Assembly: GCA_903844055.1 (NCBI GenBank) | Contig: CAIMSF010000126.1 | Coordinates: forward strand, 1-54,346 | Direction of reading: 5' to 3' | DNA from: an uncultured bacterium | GTDB lineage: Bacteria; Bacillota_I; Bacilli_A; Izemoplasmatales; Hujiaoplasmataceae | Length of the DNA stretch: 54,346 nt | Made by a program: the position numbers and the translations under genes | In this document: one piece after another, positions 1 through 8,659 of the stretch | Layout: the number at the start of each line of letters is the position of its first letter | Numbering within the stretch: position 1 is the first letter of the stretch | The notes under the pieces: generated by a model | Told to the model about the DNA's origin: nothing | Seen by the model: only the letters and a program-made list of their open reading frames with translations | Database searches by the model: none

Positions 1-1
1 C

Positions 2-3000
2 GTCGTCGACGCCGCCATCACCACCGTCACACAGGTGTTCGAATCTTCGGAAGAACAAGCCTACTACAATCTCGTCTCGATCATGTCGATCGTCCGCGGC
101 GCCGTCGAGAGCAAGGATCCGGAGGCCATCCTCGGCGCCCTAGCCATGCTCGAAGCGATCGGCTTCACGGACGAGGAGATCGCGACCTACCTTGGCAACC
201 TGCCGCTCGCCGTCCTCACCTATCAACAATTCATCGCAGACTATTATTACGAAGGAAATCCGTACGAGTGGGATCTGCAGTGGGCGATTGAAAACCTCGC
301 CTATTGGCAGAACTACTATCAGAACGAACTCGACAACGCGACCTACAATCTTGACACTCTGCAAGCGCAACTGGCCGCATTGATCGCCGATGCCGAAATG
401 CACATCGCCGCGATCGGCGAGGTCTCCGCACGTTCCGCCGCTCAGGTCTATTGGAACAACGAAGTCTTGAACACCCACTACTGGTTCGCCTACGTCTGGG
501 CCAAGGCCGAAGCGGAAAAGAATCCGTCTTGGGACTACACGCTGTACTGGGACATGCTCTACGATCTTGAAAACTCGATTTATTACGTCAGCTTCTATGC
601 CGGCAAATACAATTACTACAGCCCGTCGACGGCGCTCACCTACAGAAACGCCTTTGATGCCGCGTACGCCGCGCTGACACCGGAGCAACAAGCCCAATAC
701 GGCCCGATCTTCACGCTGTATGAGACGTATTATACCCACAATGTCACGATTCTGGCGGAATCGCAAGACGTCTTCCTGAACTATTACTACGCGGTGACTT
801 TAGCCGATCAGGAGCACATGGGCTATGTCGATGCCGATGCCGTGGCGTATTTCAGCCTTTATGAAGCGGTCGCCAACGCCGAGAACTATCTCGCCGGGAT
901 CGCCGATGAGTTCGCGGATGAAATCCTCGAGGCCCAGAACTACCTCGCCGAAGTGCAGGCGCTCTACGATTCCTATGAACCCGAGAGCCTTGGCTGGCTG
1001 ATCGCCTTCTTCGCCGATCCGGCCAACGACGCCCTCTGGAACACCGTCACCCTGATGCTCGTGCAGGAACTGGACAACCTGCTTGTGAACATCACCCCGG
1101 AAATGCTCTCCACCCTCGAATCCTTCCTCAAGTTCCAGCAGCTGCAGGGCAACGTCGAGATGCTTCGCCAGCAGATCGAAAACCTTTACTGGCAGCTGAA
1201 CGACTACTCCAACCAAGTGGCCGAAGCGATCGCCCAGCTCACCGATCCGATTTCGATCGGCTACGCCGAGACCTGGTGGGATGTGAACGTCGCAAACAGC
1301 GGATTGTGGGCCGACTACCACGAAAAGACGGAAGCCGCCTGGGAGGTCCCCGGGTACGACGACTGGTTCTACTATGACCTCGTATGGACCTTCGACCAGG
1401 CGCTCTATCAGGAAATCGTGATGGCGAACCCGGACGAAGGCGTCTACTATCGCGAACAGGTCAACATGATGCTATCGTATGTCAATCCGTCCATGGTCCC
1501 CTTCTACATGGATCTGCTCTCAAGCTATGAGGCGTATCGTTCCCATTACTACGCCGTCGTCCGCCCGGCCGAAGACGACTACTTCGGACACATGGGCACG
1601 GGCGAGGATTACACGCTAGAGCTCAGCTGGGCGATCGAGAACCTGACGGTCGCGCAAAACCAGCTGACCGACATCAACGCCGCCGCTGCCGAGAAGATCG
1701 CCTCCATTCTCAACGAGGCCGCACGCACGGTCACTCAGTCGCATTGGTACTGGAAGACCACCGAATCCCAGTTGTATGTCGCATACAACTCCGCGCTTGA
1801 AACCGCGGATGACGACCCGCTCTGGAACGAGGACATCTTCTACAACTACCTGCTGTATCCGCTCTCGCAGTCGATTTACTACAACAGTTATCTGGCGGGA
1901 TTCTACGGCGAGAGCAATCCCGAACTGGCCGGCTCGCTCTACACGACGTATGTCAATGCCCTGGCGACGCTCTCGCCGGAGGAACAAACCCTCTATGTCG
2001 GCGTCCTCGACCTCTTCCAACTCTATGAATCCGTCAACCAGAACCAGCAGCCTCAGGCGGAGAATCAATTCTGGACCGCCTACTGGGCGGCGACGGTCGA
2101 CGACCAGTCCTACATGAGCCAGGTCAACGATCTCGCCTATGCGGTGCAGCCGGCGCTCTTCTCGATCCATTATTGCGAGCAGGAAGTCGATTATTACCAA
2201 GCCTTGGTCGACGCCACCTCCGGCGAGAACTCCTGGTACTACTATTACGTCGACAGCCTCGTCTGGGCGTATCGCGACACGACCGAACAGGTCCGCTGGA
2301 TGGAAAACCAGAAGGCGGAACTTGAAGCCGGCCTCGTCGGGCTCGTCGACCTCTCGCCCGCCGGACTCGCCGGCTACGCGCAGATGCTGTCGGGCTATCT
2401 CGGCATCATCGGCGACTCGATCGATCCGATCGAAGCCCAGGCGCTCGCCGACTTCCTGTACGCGCTCACCGAAGCCCACATCGCCGAATCCGGACTTTAC
2501 ACCACGGAGGAACAAGCCATCCTGATGGCCGAGATCGAAGGCGTCTTCGAGTATTACGTCGACGGCCTCCTCTACGCCCCCGACATGTTCGCCTTGTTCC
2601 TCGCCAACCTGACCGCCGAAGAGATCCAGACGGTGATGGATGCGATCGAGACGATCAACGCGCTCGGCAGCGCCGAAGACGACCTCTCCAACATGGTCCG
2701 CGCCGTGGCGATGGCGGAAATCGTCCTTGCCGTCGCCGGCGACGGATTCCTCGACGTCGACTTCCTCGTCGAGATGGCCGTATACGGCTACTTCGACGGC
2801 ATGTACCATCTGCATTATGACGGCGAACTCGACATCGAAGCCCGCATCCTCCTGCTGCAGACGCTGATCGGCGACATCATCCTCCAAGCCGACGTCATCG
2901 ACGCCTACGACCCGTACGTCCTCACCGAGGAAGAACGCGGCGAGATCAACGCGTTCCATCTGCTCGTCGAAGAATTGATGCCGTACTTCCAAAACGGTCC

Positions 3001-3022
3001 CGAATACGAACCGATCGTCTGA
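2..3022 (+). CDS. Large acidic Tyr/Trp-rich repeat protein of unknown function (5' end outside window)
   Basis: Frame is open from base 2 with no stop before the listed GTG at 35; degenerate internal repeats (WAIENL.. / QQIENLYW.. / WAIENL..; YYYAVTLADQEHMGYVDAD / HYYAVVRPAEDDYFGHM / YWAATVDDQSYMSQV); very few Lys/Arg, one Cys; stop TGA 3020-3022. Confidence 0.75.
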   Translation, partial: VVDAAITTVTQVFESSEEQAYYNLVSIMSIVRGAVESKDPEAILGALAMLEAIGFTDEEIATYLGNLPLAVLTYQQFIADYYYEGNPYEWDLQWAIENLAYWQNYYQNELDNATYNLDTLQAQLAALIADAEMHIAAIGEVSARSAAQVYWNNEVLNTHYWFAYVWAKAEAEKNPSWDYTLYWDMLYDLENSIYYVSFYAGKYNYYSPSTALTYRNAFDAAYAALTPEQQAQYGPIFTLYETYYTHNVTILAESQDVFLNYYYAVTLADQEHMGYVDADAVAYFSLYEAVANAENYLAGIADEFADEILEAQNYLAEVQALYDSYEPESLGWLIAFFADPANDALWNTVTLMLVQELDNLLVNITPEMLSTLESFLKFQQLQGNVEMLRQQIENLYWQLNDYSNQVAEAIAQLTDPISIGYAETWWDVNVANSGLWADYHEKTEAAWEVPGYDDWFYYDLVWTFDQALYQEIVMANPDEGVYYREQVNMMLSYVNPSMVPFYMDLLSSYEAYRSHYYAVVRPAEDDYFGHMGTGEDYTLELSWAIENLTVAQNQLTDINAAAAEKIASILNEAARTVTQSHWYWKTTESQLYVAYNSALETADDDPLWNEDIFYNYLLYPLSQSIYYNSYLAGFYGESNPELAGSLYTTYVNALATLSPEEQTLYVGVLDLFQLYESVNQNQQPQAENQFWTAYWAATVDDQSYMSQVNDLAYAVQPALFSIHYCEQEVDYYQALVDATSGENSWYYYYVDSLVWAYRDTTEQVRWMENQKAELEAGLVGLVDLSPAGLAGYAQMLSGYLGIIGDSIDPIEAQALADFLYALTEAHIAESGLYTTEEQAILMAEIEGVFEYYVDGLLYAPDMFALFLANLTAEEIQTVMDAIETINALGSAEDDLSNMVRAVAMAEIVLAVAGDGFLDVDFLVEMAVYGYFDGMYHLHYDGELDIEARILLLQTLIGDIILQADVIDAYDPYVLTEEERGEINAFHLLVEELMPYFQNGPEYEPIV

Positions 3023-3039
3023 TCGTCGCAATCTCCCCC

Positions 3040-3075
3040 AGGAGCCGGCGCAACACGCCGGCTCCTTTCTTTTTC
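3040..3075 (+). terminator. Rho-independent terminator
   Basis: aggagccggcg-caaca-cgccggctcct followed by a T-rich tract. Confidence 0.85.
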
Positions 3076-3113
3076 GAAGTCGGATATGATATAATTGAAT
3101 GAGGGTGAGAACC

Positions 3114-3833
3114 GTGCCGATCACGTCGCTTCAAAACCAGACCATCGCCGATCTTCTGAAACTCGATCGGAAAAAAGACCGCGACGCGTCGGGTCTCTTC
3201 GTCGTCGAAGGACCCCACCTGGTCAAGGAGGCGATCGACGCCGGTCTGTGCAAGACGGTGTTCGCCGTCCTCGACCCCGGGTATCCCGGCATCGAGACGG
3301 TCCTCGTGAGCGACGCCGTGATGGACAAGATCGCCGCGACCTTCACGCCGCAGGGCATCCTCGCCGTCGTCCGCCGCCCCGCCCCCCGACCCGCGGGGAA
3401 CCGGATCCTCCTGCTCGACCAGATCCAGGATCCCGGCAACATGGGCGCGCTCTTGCGGAGCGCCCTCGCGTTCGGCTTCGACACCGTCGTCTGCGACGGA
3501 TGCGTCGACGCCTTCAATCAAAAGACCCTGCGCGCGACCCAGGGCGCGATCTTCCGCCTCAACCTGTCGGATGTCCCGATTCCCTCCTTCCTGTCGGAAA
3601 ACGCCGACGTGACGGTCTACGGGACCGATCCCCACGGCGGCATCCCGCTCGACGACCTTCGACTGGTCTCAGGGCGGATCGCCGTGCTTTTGGGGAACGA
3701 GGGCAACGGGGTCCGTCCCGCGCTTCTCGCACGGACGGTGGAGAACATCCAAATCGAAACCGCGGCGGTCGAGAGTCTCAACGTCGCCGTCGCCGGAGCG
3801 ATCGTCATGCATCGCCTGCGCGCGAAATCATAG
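3114..3833 (+). CDS. TrmH/SpoU-family RNA 2'-O-methyltransferase
   Basis: Motifs LLLDQIQDPGNMGALLRSA, VLLGNEGNGV, ESLNVAVAGAIVMHR. ORF track starts at 3099, but GTG 3114 has a better spaced SD (gagggtgag) and 3099 lies almost on the -10 (tataat 3090-3095). Confidence 0.9.
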   Translation: MPITSLQNQTIADLLKLDRKKDRDASGLFVVEGPHLVKEAIDAGLCKTVFAVLDPGYPGIETVLVSDAVMDKIAATFTPQGILAVVRRPAPRPAGNRILLLDQIQDPGNMGALLRSALAFGFDTVVCDGCVDAFNQKTLRATQGAIFRLNLSDVPIPSFLSENADVTVYGTDPHGGIPLDDLRLVSGRIAVLLGNEGNGVRPALLARTVENIQIETAAVESLNVAVAGAIVMHRLRAKS

Positions 3834-3842
3834 GAGGATACG

Positions 3843-4148
3843 ATGGAATTCAATATCGAGAACAATCGGCTCTTCGCCGAAGCAGCCGACGGAAAGCTGC
3901 TCGCGGAACTGACCTTCCCCGCCCGCGACGACCGGCGCGTCAACGTCGACCACGTGTTCGTCGACGAATCGCTGCGCGGGCAAGGCGTCGCCTCGCAGAT
4001 GATGGAACGGATTTGCGCCCACGCCCGGGAGCGCCGAATCCTGATCGTCGCGAAATGTCCCTATGCGATCGAATGGTTCAAAAAGCATCCCGAATCGCAG
4101 GACGTCGTGATCAACGTCAAAACCCAGCCTGCCGCAAAAAACCTCTGA
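3843..4148 (+). CDS. GNAT-type N-acetyltransferase (YjdJ-like, short)
   Basis: VDHVFVDESLRGQGVASQMMERICAHARERRILIVAKCPYAIEWFKKHPE typical of small GNATs; SD aggag. Confidence 0.8.
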   Translation: MEFNIENNRLFAEAADGKLLAELTFPARDDRRVNVDHVFVDESLRGQGVASQMMERICAHARERRILIVAKCPYAIEWFKKHPESQDVVINVKTQPAAKNL

Positions 4149-4165
4149 AAAGCGGTCGTTTTTTC

Positions 4166-4194
4166 TTGCCTTTCGCTCCGTTTCGTGCTATATT
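4166..4194 (+). promoter_or_regulatory. Putative promoter for rimP-nusA-infB operon
   Basis: TTGCCT (4166-4171), 17-nt spacer, TGC-TATATT extended -10 (4189-4194). Confidence 0.65.
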
Positions 4195-4261
4195 GTACAT
4201 GCATAAGATGGAGAGAGGGTCGTTCCCTCTCTCCTTTCATTAGAAGAACCGGAGGTCCCGC

Positions 4262-4696
4262 ATGGATCGAAACGAACTCAAGACGGCCCTCGCCCCGGCC
4301 GTGGAACAACTGGGGTACGAACTCTATGACGTCGAACTCGCGAAGGAGCGCAAGACCCTGATCCTGCGCGTCACGATCGACAAGCGCGAAGGCATCGACA
4401 TCGACGACTGCGTCGCCGTCTCCGACGTCCTGAACCCGCTGCTCGACCGGCTCAATCCGGTCGAGGGAGACTATAGCCTCGAGGTCACCTCGCCGGGCGC
4501 GGAACGCAAGCTCCGCAACGCCGAAGAGATCCAAGCGTCGATCGGTCGGTTCGTCCACGTCGTCCACGACGGGATCAAGACCGAAGGCTTCCTCGAAGCC
4601 GCCACCCCCGAAAGCCTCACCCTCAAAGTCGGAAGCAAGCCGACGGTCATCGCCATGTCGACCGTCACCCTCATACGTCACGCGATCAAATTCTAG
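4262..4696 (+). CDS. rimP: Ribosome maturation factor RimP
   Basis: LGYELYDVELAKERKTLILRVTIDK, DCVAVSDVLNPLLD, YSLEVTSPGAERKLR; precedes nusA. Confidence 0.95.
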   Translation: MDRNELKTALAPAVEQLGYELYDVELAKERKTLILRVTIDKREGIDIDDCVAVSDVLNPLLDRLNPVEGDYSLEVTSPGAERKLRNAEEIQASIGRFVHVVHDGIKTEGFLEAATPESLTLKVGSKPTVIAMSTVTLIRHAIKF

Positions 4697-4707
4697 GAGA
4701 GAAGACC

Positions 4708-5778
4708 ATGATCAGCAAAGAGTTTTTCAAAGCACTGGACCAAATCGCCGCGGAACGCGGCCTCGACCGCGCGAAGATCCTCGACATCTTCGCGAAGGGA
4801 CTCGTCAACGCCTACAAGAAGGACTACGACGGCAACCAGAACGCCCAAGTCGTCTACAACGAGGAAAAGTACGAGATCCAGATCGTCACGACCTCGACCG
4901 TCGTCGAAACCGTCGACCCGGAGGCCGAAAAGGGCACCCAGATCACCTTGGAGGAAGCGTATCTCCTCAAGAAGAACGCGAAGATCGGCGACGTCATCGA
5001 AACGCGCGTGACGCCGAAGGATTTCGGGCGCATCGCCGCCTCCTCGGCCAAGCAGATCCTCACCCAGGGTTTGAAACAGCTCGAGCGCGAACACGCCTAT
5101 GACCTCTTCGTCGAGAAGACCGGCGAGATGGTGATCGCCGACGTGGTCGCGATCACCGAGGACTTCATCACCCTCAACGTCGGCCACGACACCGAGACCT
5201 CGATCCCCTCGAAGGATTTCCCGCAGAGCGACCTCACGCTCGGCTCGCAGGTCCGCGTCTACATCACCAAGGTCGAACAGACGACCAAGGGACCGAAGGT
5301 GTACGTCTCCCGCACCGACCGCAACCTCGTCAAGCGCCTGATGGAGAACGCCATCCCCGAACTGCAGGAGGGCACGGTCGAGATCGTCGGCCTCGCCCGC
5401 GATCCCGGCGACCGCTGCAAGGTCTGCGTCATGTCCAACAACCCGAAGGTCGACCCCGTCGGCGCGTGCCTCGGCCGCGGCGGCTCCCGCATCAAGAGCG
5501 TCATCGACGCCCTCGACGGCGAGAAGATCGACGTCTACGCCTGGAACGAGGACCCGCGCGTCCTCGTCGCCAACTCGATTTCCCCGGCCAAGGCCGTCGA
5601 CGTCATCGTCGACGTGAAGGAGAAGGCCGCGATCGCCGTCGTCCCCGACGACATGCTTTCGCTCGCCATCGGCAAGAAGGGCCAGAACGCCCGCCTCGCG
5701 GTCCAGTCGAGCGGCTGGAAGATCGACATCAAGTCGGCGACCGACGCCCAGATCCAAGGACTCAAGCAAGCCGAATGA
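4708..5778 (+). CDS. nusA: Transcription termination/antitermination factor NusA
   Basis: N-terminal domain plus S1 and KH motifs (DPVGACLGRGGSRIKSVIDALDGEKIDVYAWNEDP; LAIGKKGQNARLAVQ). Confidence 0.97.
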   Translation: MISKEFFKALDQIAAERGLDRAKILDIFAKGLVNAYKKDYDGNQNAQVVYNEEKYEIQIVTTSTVVETVDPEAEKGTQITLEEAYLLKKNAKIGDVIETRVTPKDFGRIAASSAKQILTQGLKQLEREHAYDLFVEKTGEMVIADVVAITEDFITLNVGHDTETSIPSKDFPQSDLTLGSQVRVYITKVEQTTKGPKVYVSRTDRNLVKRLMENAIPELQEGTVEIVGLARDPGDRCKVCVMSNNPKVDPVGACLGRGGSRIKSVIDALDGEKIDVYAWNEDPRVLVANSISPAKAVDVIVDVKEKAAIAVVPDDMLSLAIGKKGQNARLAVQSSGWKIDIKSATDAQIQGLKQAE

Positions 5779-5806
5779 CCATCGTCAGAATCACGGAGGT
5801 GAGCCG

Positions 5807-6073
5807 ATGAACAAGGTCAGGAAGATCCCGCTCCGCAAATGCGTCGTGACCAACGAGCGGTTCGAAAAAAGGCAACTGCTCCGCGTCGTCCGCAGTCCCG
5901 AGGGCGTCGTCTCCGTCGATCCGACGGGCAAGGCCAACGGCCGCGGCGCCTACCTCAAGAAGGACGTCGCGGTGATCCTGCAGGCGAAGAAGACGAAAGT
6001 CCTCGAACGCCATCTCGAGACGCCGATCCCCGACGCCGTCTACGACGATCTCATCAAGAAGGCGGCCGAATGA
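5807..6073 (+). CDS. ylxR: YlxR-family (DUF448/RnpM) RNA-binding protein
   Basis: PLRKCVVTNERFEKRQLLRVVRSPEGVVSVDPTGKANGRGAYL; position nusA-ylxR-ylxQ-infB. Confidence 0.95.
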   Translation: MNKVRKIPLRKCVVTNERFEKRQLLRVVRSPEGVVSVDPTGKANGRGAYLKKDVAVILQAKKTKVLERHLETPIPDAVYDDLIKKAAE

Positions 6074-6387
6074 ACCGGGCGAAACTGCTTGGCGCGCTCG
6101 GACTCGCCAGGCGCGCGGGAAAGCTGCTGCTCGGCGAGGACCAAGTCCTCGACGCCCTCAAGAACGAGGCCGTCGCCCTCGTATTCCTGGCCGGCGATGC
6201 CGGTCCCAACACGACCAAACGGATGACCGACAAGACCGGCTCCCGCCATGTGACGCTCGTATCCGCGCTTACCGGCGCGGAGCTGGCCGCCGCGACCGGG
6301 CGGAAGATCCTGAAGGTCGCCGCCATCACCGACCGCGGCTTCGCGGTCTTGATCCAAAAGGCGCTCGACGCGCCAGAACAGCCCTGA
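6070..6387 (+). CDS. ylxQ: YlxQ, ribosomal protein L7Ae-like protein
   Basis: ATG at 6070 overlaps ylxR stop (ATGA); MNRAKLLGALGLARRAGKLLLGEDQVLDAL. Confidence 0.9.
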   Translation: MNRAKLLGALGLARRAGKLLLGEDQVLDALKNEAVALVFLAGDAGPNTTKRMTDKTGSRHVTLVSALTGAELAAATGRKILKVAAITDRGFAVLIQKALDAPEQP

Positions 6388-6400
6388 AAGAGGTGGAACC

Positions 6401-8248
6401 ATGCCAGCCCCAAAACGCTATTACCCGAAGAAGAAACCGCAACCCGTCAAAAAGAAAGTCTTTGAAGTCCGCAAATCCAACGTTCCGGTGAAACAGGAGA
6501 TCCTCGCCAACACGATCTATTACAAAGAGGGCATGACGGTCCTCGACCTGGCGACCATGATGGGCCGCCCGGTCGCCGAAATCATCAAGAAGATGATGTT
6601 CATGCGCATCATGGCCTCGCAGACGCAGAAGCTCGACCGCGACACCGCCGAACTCGTGACGATGGAGTATGGTCTGGAATTCAAGGACGAACTCAAGACC
6701 GACATGACCAAGTTCGAGGAGATCGACATCATCGACGATCCCGCCCTCCTCAAGCCCCGCCCGCCGGTCGTGACGATCATGGGACACGTCGACCACGGCA
6801 AGACGACCCTGCTCGACACGATCCGCCACAGCCGCGTCGTCATGTCCGAGGCCGGCGGCATCACCCAGCACATCGGGGCCTACACGGTCTCCCGCAACGG
6901 CCATCCGATCACCTTCATCGACACCCCGGGCCACGCCGCCTTCACGGAAATGCGCGCCCGCGGCGCGAAGGTCACAGACATCGTCGTGCTGGTCGTCGCG
7001 GCCGACGACGGCGTCATGCCGCAGACGAAGGAAGCGCTCGACCACGCCCGCGCGGCGAAATGCGCGATCGTCGTCGCCGTCAACAAGATGGACAAGCCGC
7101 AGGCCAATCCCGACCGCGTCAAGCAGGAACTGGCCGACCTCGACCTGCTTCCCGACGACTGGGGTGGATCGACCCCGTTCTGCCCGATCTCGGCGCTCAA
7201 GGGCACCGGCGTGAACGAACTGCTCGACACGATCCAGCTCGTCGCCGAAATGCTCGAACTGAAAGCCAATCCGAACCGGCTCGCCTCCGGATCCGTCATC
7301 GAAGCCAAGCTCGACAAGGGCAAAGGCCCGGTCGCGACCGTGCTCGTCAATTCCGGCACGCTCAAGATCGGCGACCCGATGGTCGTCGGCTCCACCTTCG
7401 GCAAGGTCCGCGCGATGGTCGACGACCTCGGCCGCTCCGTCCCCGAAGCGAAACCGTCGACCGCCGTCGAGATCCACGGTCTGAACGACGTGCCGATGGC
7501 CGGTGACGCCTTCATGGTCTTCTCCGACGAGAAGCAGGCGAAGGACATCGCGACCAAGCGCGCCGAACGTCAGCTCAAGGAGTCGCACGGCGTCGACAAG
7601 TTCATGTCGCTCGAGGACTTCTTCAAGAAGACGGAAGGCAAGGAAAAGGAACTCCGCCTCATCATCAAGGGCGACACCCAGGGTTCGATCGAAGCCTTCA
7701 AGGGCTCCATCGACAAGATCAAGGTCGAAGGCGTGACGATCGACATCGTCCGCGCCGGCGTCGGCGCGATCACCGAGACCGACGTCTCGCTCGCGGAAGC
7801 CTCGAAGGCGATCATCATCGGCTTCGACGTCCGCCCGCAGGCATCCGTCCGCGACACGGCGACAAGCAAGGGCGTCGAGATCCGCCTCTACGACATCATC
7901 TACGAAGCGCTGGACGACATCCGGGCCGCGATGAAGGGCATGCTCGATCCGGTCTTCGTCAAGAAGATGATCGGCGAAGCCGTCGTCCGCGAGACGTTCG
8001 TCATCTCGAAGGTCGGCACGATCGCCGGCTGCATGGTCTCCGAAGGCGTGATCAAGCGCGACTCGCTCGTCAAGGTCATCCGCGACGGGAAGGTCATCCA
8101 CGAAGGCAAGATCTCCTCGCTCAAGCGCTTCAAGGACGACGTCAAGGAAGTCAAGCTCGGCTACGACTGCGGCATCATGGTCGAAGGGTTCAACGACCTC
8201 CAGATCGACGACACGATCGAAGCCTCGATCATGGAAGAGGTGAAGTGA
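6401..8248 (+). CDS. infB: Translation initiation factor IF-2 (short N-terminus)
   Basis: [45 protein letters not shown]; 615 aa. Confidence 0.97.
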   Translation: MPAPKRYYPKKKPQPVKKKVFEVRKSNVPVKQEILANTIYYKEGMTVLDLATMMGRPVAEIIKKMMFMRIMASQTQKLDRDTAELVTMEYGLEFKDELKTDMTKFEEIDIIDDPALLKPRPPVVTIMGHVDHGKTTLLDTIRHSRVVMSEAGGITQHIGAYTVSRNGHPITFIDTPGHAAFTEMRARGAKVTDIVVLVVAADDGVMPQTKEALDHARAAKCAIVVAVNKMDKPQANPDRVKQELADLDLLPDDWGGSTPFCPISALKGTGVNELLDTIQLVAEMLELKANPNRLASGSVIEAKLDKGKGPVATVLVNSGTLKIGDPMVVGSTFGKVRAMVDDLGRSVPEAKPSTAVEIHGLNDVPMAGDAFMVFSDEKQAKDIATKRAERQLKESHGVDKFMSLEDFFKKTEGKEKELRLIIKGDTQGSIEAFKGSIDKIKVEGVTIDIVRAGVGAITETDVSLAEASKAIIIGFDVRPQASVRDTATSKGVEIRLYDIIYEALDDIRAAMKGMLDPVFVKKMIGEAVVRETFVISKVGTIAGCMVSEGVIKRDSLVKVIRDGKVIHEGKISSLKRFKDDVKEVKLGYDCGIMVEGFNDLQIDDTIEASIMEEVK

Positions 8249-8249
8249 C

Positions 8250-8579
8250 GTGGCGAAGGTCGACCGTCTGGAAACGCTGGTGATGCGGGAACTCTCCGAG
8301 ATCATCCGTACCGAAGTCAAGGACGACCTCGGCTTCATCACGATCACCGGCGTCCGCATGACGAACGAACTGTCCTACATGTACGCGTATTACACCGTCC
8401 TCGGAAAACCCGAGGAGAAGAAGCGGGTCGCCGAGGCGCTCGACCGCGCGAACGGGTTCATCAAGAACCAGATCGCCCTCCGCGTCCGGATGCGCAAGGT
8501 CCCCGAGCTCGTCTTCAAGTACGACGACGCCTACGAGAAGGGCATGAAGATCGACAGCATCATCCGCAACATCCAATGA
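8250..8579 (+). CDS. rbfA: Ribosome-binding factor A
   Basis: GTG start; LGFITITGVRMTNELSYMYAYYTVLG; follows infB. Confidence 0.92.
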   Translation: MAKVDRLETLVMRELSEIIRTEVKDDLGFITITGVRMTNELSYMYAYYTVLGKPEEKKRVAEALDRANGFIKNQIALRVRMRKVPELVFKYDDAYEKGMKIDSIIRNIQ

Positions 8580-8582
8580 CCG

Positions 8583-8613
8583 AACCCCGGAGCGATCCGG
8601 GGTTTTCCTTTTT
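8583..8613 (+). terminator. Rho-independent terminator
   Basis: accccgga-gcga-tccggggt + T tract. Confidence 0.85.
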
Positions 8614-8659
8614 CCCAAGGCCCGTCCTGTGTTATAATGGATGGAAAGGGGGCGATTCC

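Noticed and set aside
1616-3124. 502-aa minus-strand ORF opposite the repeat protein
   Set aside because: Arg/Asp/Gly/Val-rich shadow; plus-strand frame has coherent helical repeats and ends at a good terminator
4136-4165. Possible terminator after the GNAT gene (aaaaaac..gtttttt)
   Set aside because: A/T-only stem with a long loop; too weak to call
3095-4243. 382-aa plus-strand ORF overlapping the SpoU and GNAT genes
   Set aside because: Out-of-frame Arg/Pro-rich translation; real genes occupy another frame
6326-8359. 677-aa minus-strand ORF opposite infB, and the 670-aa one opposite priA (13667-15679)
   Set aside because: Antisense shadows of confidently identified genes
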